A stretch of 64,000 bases of DNA from Rhizobium sp. 16-449-1b (GTDB lineage Bacteria; Pseudomonadota; Alphaproteobacteria; Rhizobiales; Rhizobiaceae), in assembly GCF_017741935.1 (NCBI RefSeq), contig NZ_JAGHMH010000003.1, positions 124,001 to 188,000 on the forward strand, written 5' to 3'. The notes beneath the pieces are model-generated. The model was not told where the DNA came from, made no database searches, and saw only the letters and a list, made by a program, of their open reading frames with translations. Shown piece after piece: positions 11,062 to 19,421 of this stretch (positions are counted from its first letter, which is position 1; each line of letters begins with the position of its first letter). Both the position numbers and the translations under genes were made by a program.

Positions 11062-12558
11062 ATGCATGAGATTGGTCATTTCATCGGCGGCAGACACGTC
11101 GTTGGCTCGAGCGGCCGCGCGAGCAATGTGTACAACCCGGCAACGGGCGAAGTTCAGGCGACCGTAGCGCTCGCCAGCAACGAGGAGATGCGCGCCGCCG
11201 TCGAAAACGCCAAGGCCGCGCAGCCGAAGTGGGCAGCCACCAACCCGCAGCGCCGCGCCCGCGTCTTCTTCAAGTTCGTCGAGCTGTTGAACAAGCACAT
11301 GGACGAGCTTGCCGTCATGCTCTCCAAGGAGCATGGCAAGACGGTTGAAGACTCCAAGGGTGACATCATCCGCGGTCTCGAAGTCTGCGAATTCGTCTGC
11401 GGCATTCCGCACCTGCAGAAGGGCGAGTTCACCGAGGGCGCTGGCCCGGCGATCGACATGTACTCGATGCGCCAGGCCGTCGGCATCGGCGCCGGCATCA
11501 CCCCATTCAACTTCCCGGCCATGATCCCGATGTGGATGTTCGCGCCGGCTATCGCCTGCGGCAACGCCTTCATCCTCAAGCCCTCCGAGCGCGATCCGTC
11601 CGTGCCGATGCGCCTCGCCGAACTCATGATCGAGGCCGGCCTGCCGGCAGGTATCCTCAACGTCGTCAATGGCGACAAGACCGCCGTCGACGCGATCCTG
11701 ACGGACCCGGATATCGGCGCCGTTTCCTTCGTCGGCTCGACCCCGATCGCCCGTTACGTCTATGGCACCGCTGCCATGAACGGCAAGCGCGCGCAGTGCT
11801 TCGGCGGCGCCAAGAACCACATGATCATCATGCCCGACGCTGACATGGATCAGGCCGTCAACGCACTGATGGGCGCGGGCTACGGTTCCGCCGGCGAGCG
11901 CTGCATGGCGATCTCCGTTGCTGTCCCTGTTGGTGAAGAAACCGCCAACCGCCTGGTCGAGAAGCTGACGCCGAAGATCGAGGCGCTGCGCATTGGTCCT
12001 TACACCGACGAGAAGGCCGATCTCGGCCCTGTTGTCACCAAGGAAGCTCAGGCCCGTATCAGCAGCCTGATCGACAAGGGTGTGGAAGAGGGCGGCAAGC
12101 TCGTCGTCGATGGCCGCGGCTTCAAGCTGCAGGGTTATGAGGGCGGCTACTTCGTCGGCGGCACGCTGTTCGATCACGTCACGCCGGATATGGATATCTA
12201 CAAGCAGGAAATCTTCGGGCCGGTTCTCTCCGTCGTTCGCGCCAAGAACTACGAGGAAGCGATCGACCTGCCGATGAAGCACGAATACGGCAACGGCGTT
12301 GCGATCTTCACCCGTGACGGTGACGCTGCCCGTGACTTCGCCAGCCGCATCAACATCGGCATGATCGGCATCAACGTTCCGATCCCCACCCCGCTGGCCT
12401 ACCACTCCTTCGGCGGCTGGAAGGCATCGTCCTTCGGCGACCTCAACCAGCACGGCACGGACTCGATCAAGTTTTGGACGAAAACCAAGACCATCACCAC
12501 ACGCTGGCCCTCCGGCATCAAGGACGGCGCTGAGTTCTCCATGCCAGTCATGAAATAA
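11062..12558 (+). CDS. mmsA: CoA-acylating methylmalonate-semialdehyde dehydrogenase
   Basis: A 498-residue protein, the normal MmsA/IolA length, with the aldehyde dehydrogenase fold: NAD-binding TPFNFPAMIPMWM (about 147-159), the VSFVGSTPIARYVY glycine motif (about 221-234) and the catalytic cysteine C281 in GERCMAIS. MmsA oxidises methylmalonate or malonate semialdehyde to propionyl- or acetyl-CoA with NAD and CoA, the last step of valine and myo-inositol degradation. GAGGAGG precedes the ATG at 11062. It is monocistronic, with a divergent LysR gene upstream and a terminator 27 bases after the stop. Confidence 0.95.
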   Translation: MHEIGHFIGGRHVVGSSGRASNVYNPATGEVQATVALASNEEMRAAVENAKAAQPKWAATNPQRRARVFFKFVELLNKHMDELAVMLSKEHGKTVEDSKGDIIRGLEVCEFVCGIPHLQKGEFTEGAGPAIDMYSMRQAVGIGAGITPFNFPAMIPMWMFAPAIACGNAFILKPSERDPSVPMRLAELMIEAGLPAGILNVVNGDKTAVDAILTDPDIGAVSFVGSTPIARYVYGTAAMNGKRAQCFGGAKNHMIIMPDADMDQAVNALMGAGYGSAGERCMAISVAVPVGEETANRLVEKLTPKIEALRIGPYTDEKADLGPVVTKEAQARISSLIDKGVEEGGKLVVDGRGFKLQGYEGGYFVGGTLFDHVTPDMDIYKQEIFGPVLSVVRAKNYEEAIDLPMKHEYGNGVAIFTRDGDAARDFASRINIGMIGINVPIPTPLAYHSFGGWKASSFGDLNQHGTDSIKFWTKTKTITTRWPSGIKDGAEFSMPVMK

Positions 12559-12584
12559 GTGCTTGTTAAAGTTAGGCTTTGGGT

Positions 12585-12610
12585 ACGGGCTCCGCGAGGA
12601 GCCCGTTTTC
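12585..12610 (+). terminator. Terminator of mmsA
   Basis: ACGGGCTCC (12585-12593), loop GCGA and GGAGCCCGT (12598-12606) form a perfect 9-bp stem followed by TTTT. Confidence 0.85.
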
Positions 12611-12676
12611 GTTCAGGGCCGCGCGCAGCGCGCTTTTATAACGTGATTCATTTTTTCATCTTTTTCTATTTTGGAA

Positions 12677-12705
12677 TTGTTCAAAACTATCAAAGGCATT
12701 ATATA
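12677..12705 (+). promoter_or_regulatory. Promoter of rirA
   Basis: TTGTTC (12677-12682), a 17-base spacer and TATATA (12700-12705) form a good sigma-70 promoter in a markedly AT-rich stretch (12648-12715). It would leave a leader of about 25-30 bases before the rirA ATG. Confidence 0.6.
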
Positions 12706-12738
12706 CGGTGCCTAACGAGAACGAATCTGGAGATCGGC

Positions 12739-13218
12739 ATGCGTTTGACCAAGCAGACCAACTATGCTGTTCGCATGTTGATGTACTGCGCTGCCAATGA
12801 AGGCAGTCTCAGCCGGATTCCCGAAATTGCCAAGGCATACGGCGTTTCCGAGCTCTTTCTGTTCAAGATCCTGCAGCCGCTGAACAAGGCTGGCCTCGTC
12901 GAGACCGTGCGTGGCCGCAACGGCGGTGTGCGTCTGGGCAAGCCGGCGGACAAGATCAGCCTTTTCGACGTCGTCCGCGTCACCGAAGACAGCTTCGCAA
13001 TGGCCGAGTGCTTCGAGGATGATGGCGAAGTCGATTGCCCGCTGGTCGATAGCTGCGGCCTGAACTCGGCACTGCGCAAGGCACTCAACGCCTTCTTCGA
13101 TGTGCTGACGCAGTATTCGATCGACGATCTGGTCAAGGCCCGTCCGCAGATCAACTTCCTGCTCGGCCTTGAGGATCATCATCACCCGAAGCCACGGGCT
13201 GTCGCGCCGGCTGCCTGA
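12739..13218 (+). CDS. rirA: Rhizobial iron regulator RirA (Rrf2 family)
   Basis: A 159-residue Rrf2-family regulator: winged helix from residue 1 (MRLTKQTNYAVRMLMYCA), recognition segment SELFLFKILQPLNKAGLVETVRG, RNGG wing at about 60-63, then three cysteines at about 91, 100 and 106 in MAECFEDDGEVDCPLVDSC that would hold an iron-sulfur cluster. RirA represses iron uptake genes when iron and cluster are plentiful and takes the place of Fur in rhizobia. The neighbours mmsA upstream and dppA downstream are the same as in S. meliloti as I recall. GGAG lies upstream of the ATG at 12739; a 13-bp terminator follows. Confidence 0.95.
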   Translation: MRLTKQTNYAVRMLMYCAANEGSLSRIPEIAKAYGVSELFLFKILQPLNKAGLVETVRGRNGGVRLGKPADKISLFDVVRVTEDSFAMAECFEDDGEVDCPLVDSCGLNSALRKALNAFFDVLTQYSIDDLVKARPQINFLLGLEDHHHPKPRAVAPAA

Positions 13219-13241
13219 GGTAGCGTCGCGTTATTCTTCGC

Positions 13242-13275
13242 AACCGCAGTCACGGATCGTGGCTGCGGTTGTTTC
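13242..13275 (+). terminator. Terminator of rirA
   Basis: AACCGCAGTCACG (13242-13254) and CGTGGCTGCGGTT (13258-13270) form a 13-bp stem with one G-U pair and a 3-base loop, followed by GTTTCGTTT. Confidence 0.75.
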
Positions 13276-13556
13276 GTTTCTGGATTCCGATTGCAAGCGC
13301 CTGGCCCGAAGCTCGGTATTTGCACTACCGTTGATATGCACAACATTAAATGTGACCAAAACAAGGGTTATCCAGCGTGAATATTGCTAAATGCGGCCCA
13401 TTTTCGGCGTAAAATTACTAAAGTTGTCCAGCTGGAAAAATTTTCCGGCCCGGTCGTTGATTTAAACAATCAAATGTCGTTCCATCGGCGCACGATCGGG
13501 AGGAGCGCTCTGCGATCAGACAAACGTATAAAAGAACAAACCTGGGAAACGAAATC
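13276..13556. other. Leader and promoter region of dppA, no gene seen
   Basis: This AT-rich stretch between the rirA terminator and dppA carries no supportable reading frame. It contains a palindrome GGAAAAATTTTCC at about 13434-13446 and an imperfect inverted repeat TTGATTTAAACAATCAA at about 13458-13474. Either could be a promoter or operator element; no clear -35/-10 pair was picked. Confidence 0.4.
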
Positions 13557-15152
13557 ATGAAAAAGATCTCTGTCCTTCTGGCAGCGACTGTTTTGGCTTC
13601 TGCCATGGCGTCGACCGCTTGGTCCAAGACGCTGGTATATTGCTCGGAAGGATCGCCGGAAGGCTTCGATCCCGCAATCTACACGGCAGGCACGACCTTC
13701 GACGCCTCGTCGCGTACCGTTTACAGCCGCCTGGTCGAGTTCAAGCATGGCAAGACCGAAGTAGAGCCGGGCCTTGCCGACAGCTGGACCGTTTCCGATG
13801 ATGGCCTGACCTATACGTTCAAGCTGCATCCGGGCGTCAAGTTCCAGACCACCGAATTCTTCACGCCGACCCGCGACCTGAACGCTGACGACGTCGTCTT
13901 CTCGTTCGACCGCCAGCTGAAGGCTGATAGCCCCTGGGCCAAGTACGTCGCCGGCGTTTCTTACGAATACGCTGCCGGCATGGGCTTCCCCGATCTGATC
14001 AAGTCGGTCGAGAAGGTCGATGACCTGACCGTCAAGTTCACGCTCAACCATCCGGAAGCACCGTTCCTCGCCGACCTCGCGATGGACTTCGCATCGGTCG
14101 TTTCCAAGGAATATGCCGACAAGCTGCAGGCCGATGGCAAGATGGAGCAGATGAACCAGATGCCGCTCGGCACCGGTCCGTTCACCTTCGTCGCCTACCA
14201 GCCGGATGCCGTCATCCGCTACAAGGCGAACGAAACCTACTTCAAGGGCAAGGAAAAGATCGACGATCTCGTTTTCGCGATCACGCCTGACGCTTCGGTT
14301 CGCGCTCAGAAGCTCAAGGCCGGCGAATGCCACATCATGCCTTACCCGAACGCGGCAGACGTCAAGGACCTCAAGGCTGATTCCAGCCTCAAGGTTCTGG
14401 AACAGCCGGGCCTGAACGTTTCCTACCTCGCCTACAACACGCAGCAGGCGCCGTTCGACAAGCCTGAAGTGCGCAAGGCGCTCAACATGGCGATCAACAA
14501 GCAGGCGATCGTCGACGCCGTCTTCCAGGGCGCTGGCCAGGTTGCCAAGAACCCGATCCCGCCGACGATGTGGTCCTACAACGACGCCGTCAAGGACGAT
14601 GCCTACAGCCCCGACGAAGCCAAGAAGATGCTTGAAGCCGCTGGCGTCAAGGATCTCTCGATGAAGATCTGGGCAATGCCGGTTTCGCGTCCGTACATGC
14701 TGAACGCACGTCGCGCCGCCGAACTGATGCAGGCTGACCTCGCAAAGGTCGGCGTCAAGGTCGAGATCGTCACCCACGAATGGGCCGAATACCTGAAGCT
14801 CTCCAAGGACGTTAAGCGCGATGGCGCCGCCATCCTCGGCTGGACGGGCGACAATGGCGATCCGGACAACTTCCTCGACACGCTGCTCGGCTGCGAAGCC
14901 GTCGGTGGCAACAACCGCGCGCAGTGGTGCAACAAGGAATTCGACGCCCTCGTGAAGAAGGCCAAGAAGACCTCCGACGTTGCTGAGCGCACGAAGCTCT
15001 ACGAAGAGGCACAGGTTGTCTTCAAGAAGGAAGCTCCCTGGGCAACCATCGACCATTCGACGGAATTCGTTCCGATGAACGCCAAGGTTTCCGGCTACGT
15101 GCAGGATCCGGTCGGTGTTCACCGCTTCGACGGCGTTGATATCGCCGAATAA
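13557..15152 (+). CDS. dppA: Dipeptide/heme-precursor ABC transporter, periplasmic binding protein
   Basis: A 531-residue SBP_bac_5 family binding protein with a Sec signal peptide (MKKISVLLAATVLASAMASTAWS, cleavage near 23). Family marks include an early GSPEGFDPAIYTAGTTFDASS, LADSWTVSDDGLTYTFKLHPGVKF, and a GWTGDNGDPDNFLDTLL segment near 425-445 seen in DppA. It binds dipeptides in the periplasm; the rhizobial Dpp system also imports 5-aminolevulinate. It is the first gene of dppABCDF, with a strong stem-loop separating it from the permease genes, so the binding protein can be made in excess. Confidence 0.92.
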   Translation: MKKISVLLAATVLASAMASTAWSKTLVYCSEGSPEGFDPAIYTAGTTFDASSRTVYSRLVEFKHGKTEVEPGLADSWTVSDDGLTYTFKLHPGVKFQTTEFFTPTRDLNADDVVFSFDRQLKADSPWAKYVAGVSYEYAAGMGFPDLIKSVEKVDDLTVKFTLNHPEAPFLADLAMDFASVVSKEYADKLQADGKMEQMNQMPLGTGPFTFVAYQPDAVIRYKANETYFKGKEKIDDLVFAITPDASVRAQKLKAGECHIMPYPNAADVKDLKADSSLKVLEQPGLNVSYLAYNTQQAPFDKPEVRKALNMAINKQAIVDAVFQGAGQVAKNPIPPTMWSYNDAVKDDAYSPDEAKKMLEAAGVKDLSMKIWAMPVSRPYMLNARRAAELMQADLAKVGVKVEIVTHEWAEYLKLSKDVKRDGAAILGWTGDNGDPDNFLDTLLGCEAVGGNNRAQWCNKEFDALVKKAKKTSDVAERTKLYEEAQVVFKKEAPWATIDHSTEFVPMNAKVSGYVQDPVGVHRFDGVDIAE

Positions 15153-15191
15153 CCAAATCTATGCAAAGATGCCCGACAAGATCGGGCTTGG

Positions 15192-15222
15192 CCGGCGGTC
15201 AGGTTTGATACCTGACCGCCGG
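15192..15222 (+). promoter_or_regulatory. Intercistronic stem-loop between dppA and dppB
   Basis: CCGGCGGTCAGGT (15192-15204) and ACCTGACCGCCGG (15210-15222) form a perfect 13-bp stem with loop TTGAT. A smaller hairpin, GCCCGACAAGATCGGGC, precedes it at 15170-15186. There is no T run, so read-through is expected. Such structures protect the dppA end of the mRNA from 3' decay or attenuate expression of the downstream membrane genes. Confidence 0.8.
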
Positions 15223-15241
15223 ACTAATATGGACATATGAT

Positions 15242-16246
15242 ATGTTTCGTTTTTTCATCGGGCGCCTAGCTGTCCTGATCCCCACCTTCCTCGGTGTTTC
15301 CATCATCGCCTTCGCGTTCATCCGCCTGCTGCCCGGAGATCCGGTCATGCTGATGTCGGGCGAGCGTGTCATGGCGCCGGAACGCCACGCCGAAATCATG
15401 CACGACCTCGGCCTCGATCGGCCCGTCTACGTCCAGTACATCGATTACCTCGGTAATCTCGTGCAGGGCGATCTCGGCTCGTCGATCGTCACAAAGCGCC
15501 CGGTCCTGCAGGAGTTCATGTCGCTGTTTCCGGCAACGCTGGAGCTGTCGCTCTGTGCCATCCTGTTCGCCATCATCCTCGGCATTCCCGCCGGCATCTT
15601 CGCCGCGGTGAAGAGGGGGACCTGGTTCGACCAGGGGGTCATGGGCGTGGCCCTTGTCGGTTACTCGATGCCGATCTTCTGGTGGGGCCTGCTCCTCATC
15701 GTTCTCTTCTCGAATACGCTGCACTGGACGCCCGTTTCCGGCCGTATCTCGCTGATGTACTTCTTCAAGCCGGTTACCGGCTTCATGCTGATCGACAGTC
15801 TGCTGTCCGGTCAGGCCGGCGCCTTCAAGTCGGCCTTCCAGTCGCTGATCCTGCCGACCATCGTTCTCGGCACCATTCCGCTGGCCGTCATCGCCCGCCA
15901 GACCCGCTCGGCCATGCTCGAGGTTCTCGGTGAGGATTACGTCCGCACCGCCCGCTCCAAGGGCCTCGCGCCCTTGCGTGTCGTCGGCGTGCATGCGCTG
16001 CGCAACGCCATGATCCCTGTTGTCACCTCGATCGGCCTGCAAGTCGGCGTTCTGCTTGGCGGCGCCATCCTCACGGAAACCATCTTCTCCTGGCCTGGTA
16101 TCGGCAAGTGGATGGTCGATGCGGTGTTCAAGCGTGATTACACCGTGGTCCAGGGCGGTCTGCTCCTGATCGCGGCCATCATCATGCTCGTCAATCTGAT
16201 CGTCGATCTCATGTACGGTCTCATCAACCCACGCATCAGACACTAG
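15242..16246 (+). CDS. dppB: Dipeptide ABC transporter permease DppB
   Basis: A 334-residue inner-membrane permease. The start MFRFFIGRLAVLIPTFLGVSIIAFAFIRLLPGDPV is the standard DppB/OppB N-terminal span with the conserved LLPGDP motif. Five further hydrophobic segments follow, and the cytoplasmic EAA loop that contacts the ATPases reads GEDYVRTARSKGLAPLRV (about 233-250). The C-terminus DLMYGLINPRIRH is typical. It follows the dppA stem-loop and is 9 bases from dppC. Confidence 0.93.
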   Translation: MFRFFIGRLAVLIPTFLGVSIIAFAFIRLLPGDPVMLMSGERVMAPERHAEIMHDLGLDRPVYVQYIDYLGNLVQGDLGSSIVTKRPVLQEFMSLFPATLELSLCAILFAIILGIPAGIFAAVKRGTWFDQGVMGVALVGYSMPIFWWGLLLIVLFSNTLHWTPVSGRISLMYFFKPVTGFMLIDSLLSGQAGAFKSAFQSLILPTIVLGTIPLAVIARQTRSAMLEVLGEDYVRTARSKGLAPLRVVGVHALRNAMIPVVTSIGLQVGVLLGGAILTETIFSWPGIGKWMVDAVFKRDYTVVQGGLLLIAAIIMLVNLIVDLMYGLINPRIRH

Positions 16247-16255
16247 GAGCGGCCC

Positions 16256-17143
16256 ATGAGCACGACAAACACAACGTCTGCCCAGCCCTCCGGCCTTTCG
16301 GAGTTCTGGTACTACTTCTCCCGCAACAAGGGCGCGGTCATCGGCCTCGTCGTCTTCGTCTTCGTTCTCCTGCTGGCGATCTTCGCATCCGTCGTCGCCC
16401 CGCATGATCCGAACGTACCGTCGGGCTTCCAGCGCCTGCCGCCGGCATGGTCGGAAGGCGGCAACAGCGCCTATCTGCTCGGCACCGATGCCGTCGGCCG
16501 CGACATGCTTTCGCGCCTGATCTTCGGCACCCGCTTCTCGCTGTTCATCGGCCTCGTCGTCGCCTCGCTGTCGGCAGTCGCCGGCGTCCTGCTCGGCCTC
16601 ATCGCCGGTTACTTCCGCGGCCGCACCGATACGATCATCATGCGTGTCATGGATATCATCCTGGCCTTCCCGTCGCTGCTTCTGGCCCTCGTGCTGGTGG
16701 CCGTTCTCGGTCCCGGCCTGTTGAACGCCATGATCGCGATCTCGATCGTCAACCAGCCGCACTTCGTCCGCCTGACCCGCGCCGCCGTCATCAGCGAGCG
16801 CGAGAAGGAATATGTCGTGGCCTCCCGCGTCGCCGGCGCCGGCACGCTTCGCCTGATGTTCAAGACGATCCTGCCGAACTGCCTTGCACCGCTCATCGTT
16901 CAGGCAACGCTCGCCTTCTCGGCGGCGATCCTCGACGCGGCGGCCCTCGGCTTCCTCGGCATGGGCGCCCAGCCGCCGACATCCGAATGGGGCACGATGC
17001 TCGCCGACGCCCGCGAGTTCTTCCAGAGCTCGCCGTCGCTCGTCACTTTCCCGGGCCTGTGCATCCTCATCACCGTTCTCGCCATCAACCTGATGGGCGA
17101 CGGTCTGCGCGATGCGCTCGATCCCAAACTGAAGAGGTCCTGA
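16256..17143 (+). CDS. dppC: Dipeptide ABC transporter permease DppC
   Basis: A 295-residue permease with the short N-terminal extension of DppC/OppC proteins, a first span at about 36-56 (AVIGLVVFVFVLLLAIFASVVAPHDPN), the LLGTDAVGRDMLSRLIFGTR motif and the EAA loop REKEYVVASRVAGAGTLRLMF. The C-terminus NLMGDGLRDALDPKLKRS is family-typical. It forms the heterodimeric channel with DppB. The stop is one base before the dppD ATG, so translation is probably coupled. Confidence 0.93.
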   Translation: MSTTNTTSAQPSGLSEFWYYFSRNKGAVIGLVVFVFVLLLAIFASVVAPHDPNVPSGFQRLPPAWSEGGNSAYLLGTDAVGRDMLSRLIFGTRFSLFIGLVVASLSAVAGVLLGLIAGYFRGRTDTIIMRVMDIILAFPSLLLALVLVAVLGPGLLNAMIAISIVNQPHFVRLTRAAVISEREKEYVVASRVAGAGTLRLMFKTILPNCLAPLIVQATLAFSAAILDAAALGFLGMGAQPPTSEWGTMLADAREFFQSSPSLVTFPGLCILITVLAINLMGDGLRDALDPKLKRS

Positions 17144-17144
17144 T

Positions 17145-17993
17145 ATGGCACTTCTCGAAATCGAAAATCTCGTCGTCGAGTTCCAGACCTCGACCGGCAC
17201 CTTCCGCGCCGTGGATGGCGTGTCGATGAAGGTCTCGGCCGGCGAAGTCCTGGCCATCGTCGGCGAATCCGGCTCCGGCAAGTCCGTCTCCATGCTTGCG
17301 GCCATGGGCCTTCTGCCCTGGACCGCCAAGGTCACGGCCGACAAGCTGGTCTTCGACGGCCGCAACCTGCTCGGCATGTCGGGCAGCGAGCGGCGCAAGA
17401 TCATCGGCAAGGACATGTCGATGATCTTCCAAGAGCCGATCGCCAGCCTCAACCCGTGCTTCACGGTCGGCTTCCAGATCGAGGAAGTGCTGCGCATTCA
17501 CCTCGGCCTCGGCAAGGCGGAGCGCCGCAAGCGCGCCATCGAGCTCTTCGAAGCCGTCGGCATTCCGAACCCGGCCGAGCGCCTCGGCCACTTCCCGCAC
17601 CAGATGTCGGGCGGCCAGTGCCAGCGCGTGATGATCGCGATCGCGATCGCCTGCAACCCGAAGCTCCTGATCGCCGACGAGCCGACCACAGCACTCGACG
17701 TCACGATCCAGAAGCAGATCCTCGATCTCCTGATGCGTCTGCAGACGGAACACGGCATGGGCCTCATCATGATCACCCATAACATGGGCGTGGTCGCCGA
17801 GACCGCCGATCGCGTGATCGTGCAGTACAAGGGCCGCAAGATGGAAGAGGCCGACGTGCTGTCGCTGTTCGAATCCCCGAAGAGCGACTACACCCGCGCG
17901 CTGCTCGCGGCTCTGCCAGACAACGCCACCGGCGACCGCCTGCCGACCATCGGCGAGATCTTCAAACAGACGAGTGAGGGAGCGGCCCAATGA
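17145..17993 (+). CDS. dppD: Dipeptide ABC transporter ATPase DppD
   Basis: A 282-residue ATPase with Walker A GESGSGKS (about 39-46), Q-loop MIFQEP, signature MSGGQCQRV (about 151-159), Walker B LLIADEPTTALD (about 173-184) and switch histidine in MITHNMGVV. Residues after 235 form the oligopeptide/dipeptide C-terminal extension (SDYTRALLAALPDN), although the iron-sulfur cysteines found in some DppD proteins are not evident. The last four bases overlap the dppF start (ATGA). Confidence 0.93.
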   Translation: MALLEIENLVVEFQTSTGTFRAVDGVSMKVSAGEVLAIVGESGSGKSVSMLAAMGLLPWTAKVTADKLVFDGRNLLGMSGSERRKIIGKDMSMIFQEPIASLNPCFTVGFQIEEVLRIHLGLGKAERRKRAIELFEAVGIPNPAERLGHFPHQMSGGQCQRVMIAIAIACNPKLLIADEPTTALDVTIQKQILDLLMRLQTEHGMGLIMITHNMGVVAETADRVIVQYKGRKMEEADVLSLFESPKSDYTRALLAALPDNATGDRLPTIGEIFKQTSEGAAQ

Positions 17994-18826
17994 CGCCAGT
18001 CCTCGAAGGCAAGAACATCGTCCGCAACTACTTTCTGCCGGGCGGCCTGTTCAAGAAGGAAAAGACCGTGCACGCCGTCAAGGGCGTGAACTTCAAGGTC
18101 GATGAGGGCAAGACGCTCGCCATCGTCGGCGAAAGCGGCTGCGGCAAGTCCACACTTGCCCGCATCATCACCATGATCGATCCGGCAAGCGATGGCGAAC
18201 TGTTCATCGACGGCAAGAAGGTGGATATCGCAGCCGGCGATCTGACGCCCGAAATGCGCCGCAAGGTGCAGATCGTGTTCCAGAACCCCTATGGTTCGCT
18301 GAACCCGCGCAAGAAGATCGGCGATATCCTGATGGAGCCGCTGATCATCAACACCAACACGCCCGCTGCCGAACGCCGCGAACTGGCGATGTCGATGTTG
18401 AAGAAGGTCGGCCTGCAGGACGTCCACTTCAACCGCTATCCGCACATGTTCTCCGGCGGCCAGCGCCAGCGTATCGCCATCGCGCGCGCTCTGATGCTGA
18501 AGCCACGGCTTCTGGTCTTGGACGAGCCGGTCTCCGCACTCGATCTGTCGGTGCAGGCACAGGTGCTGAACCTGCTCGCCGACCTGCAGGACGAGCTGAA
18601 CCTGACCTACGTCTTCATCAGCCACGACCTATCGGTCGTCCGCTACATGGCCGATGACGTCATGGTCATGTATTACGGCGAAGCTGTCGAATACGGATCG
18701 CGGGATCAGGTTTTCAACGACCCGCAGCACAGCTATACCAAGACATTGTTCGCGGCGACGCCGCGCGCCGATGTCGACACCATCAGGGCACGTCTCGCCC
18801 GCAAGAATGCGGCCATCGCGTCGTAA
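17990..18826 (+). CDS. dppF: Dipeptide ABC transporter ATPase DppF
   Basis: A 278-residue ATPase pairing with DppD. Walker A is GESGCGKST (about 46-54), the Q-loop region IVFQNPYGSLNPRKKI is characteristic of DppF/OppF, the signature is FSGGQRQRI, Walker B LLVLDEPVSALD and the switch FISHDLSVV. The C-terminal HSYTKTLFAATP matches the oligo_HPY extension. It is the last gene of the transporter operon; gluconokinase begins 52 bases later. Confidence 0.93.
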   Translation: MTPVLEGKNIVRNYFLPGGLFKKEKTVHAVKGVNFKVDEGKTLAIVGESGCGKSTLARIITMIDPASDGELFIDGKKVDIAAGDLTPEMRRKVQIVFQNPYGSLNPRKKIGDILMEPLIINTNTPAAERRELAMSMLKKVGLQDVHFNRYPHMFSGGQRQRIAIARALMLKPRLLVLDEPVSALDLSVQAQVLNLLADLQDELNLTYVFISHDLSVVRYMADDVMVMYYGEAVEYGSRDQVFNDPQHSYTKTLFAATPRADVDTIRARLARKNAAIAS

Positions 18827-18834
18827 TCTTGGGT

Positions 18835-18868
18835 CTCCTCACGCGGCGGATCATGCCGAGGTGAGGAG
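18835..18868 (+). promoter_or_regulatory. Hairpin covering the gluconokinase ribosome binding site
   Basis: CTCCTCAC (18835-18842) is the exact complement of GTGAGGAG (18861-18868), and CGGC/GCCG inside extends the stem. GAGGAG is the ribosome binding site of the gluconokinase gene (ATG at 18879), so the folded form would hide it. No known riboswitch class is recognised. Confidence 0.4.
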
Positions 18869-18878
18869 AATTTCTGGA

Positions 18879-19412
18879 ATGTCAGCACAAAACACGCGCC
18901 CCCATGCCATCATCGTCATGGGGGTCAGCGGCTGCGGCAAGTCGTCCGTGGGCGAGGCCGTAGCAAAAGCCCTTGCCGTCGAATTCGCCGAAGGCGACGC
19001 CCTGCATCCGGCCTCGAACGTCGAGAAGATGTCGAAGGGCACCCCGCTCACCGACGAGGATCGCATGCCCTGGCTCGACATAATCGGCCAGACCATGAAG
19101 GCAGCACTCGACCGCAACGAGGGCATCGTCGTTTCCTGCTCGGCGCTGAAGAAAAGCTACCGCGACCGCTTGCGCGCCGCCGTCGATGGCAATCTGTTCT
19201 TCGTCTACCTGCACGGCTCCAGGGAGCTCTTGACCGCACGCATGGGCGCCCGCAAGGGCCACTTCATGCCGCTCTCCCTGCTTGAAAACCAGCTGGCGAC
19301 GCTGGAGATCCCGACCGGCGAACCCGGCGTCGTCACCGTCGATATCGATGGGACGATAGAAGAGATCGCGAAGACGGCGCTCCGCGATCTCAAGGCTTTG
19401 GGTATATCCTAG
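18879..19412 (+). CDS. gntK: Gluconokinase
   Basis: A 177-residue P-loop kinase of the GntK/IdnK family. Walker A is MGVSGCGKSS (about 14-23), then EGDALHPASNVEKMSKGTPLTDEDRMPWL, the gluconate-kinase hallmark, SCSALKKSYRDRLR and the KGHFMPLSLLENQLATLE lid. It phosphorylates D-gluconate to 6-phosphogluconate with ATP in the cytoplasm, feeding the Entner-Doudoroff and pentose phosphate routes. Start: GAGGAGAA precedes the ATG at 18879. It follows dppF without a clear terminator, so read-through from dpp is possible, although the functions are unrelated. Confidence 0.92.
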   Translation: MSAQNTRPHAIIVMGVSGCGKSSVGEAVAKALAVEFAEGDALHPASNVEKMSKGTPLTDEDRMPWLDIIGQTMKAALDRNEGIVVSCSALKKSYRDRLRAAVDGNLFFVYLHGSRELLTARMGARKGHFMPLSLLENQLATLEIPTGEPGVVTVDIDGTIEEIAKTALRDLKALGIS

Positions 19413-19421
19413 CCGGATCGT

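Noticed and set aside
10987..12453. A 488-residue minus-strand frame
   Set aside because: It is antisense to mmsA, which has full catalytic motifs; no ribosome binding site or family pattern.
13470..15122. A 550-residue minus-strand frame over dppA
   Set aside because: The plus-strand frame has a signal peptide and binding protein motifs; the minus frame has none.
15266..17497. A 743-residue minus-strand frame
   Set aside because: It lies antisense to dppB, dppC and the start of dppD, whose sequence is clearly right, and the product is Arg/Asp/Gly-rich with no motif.
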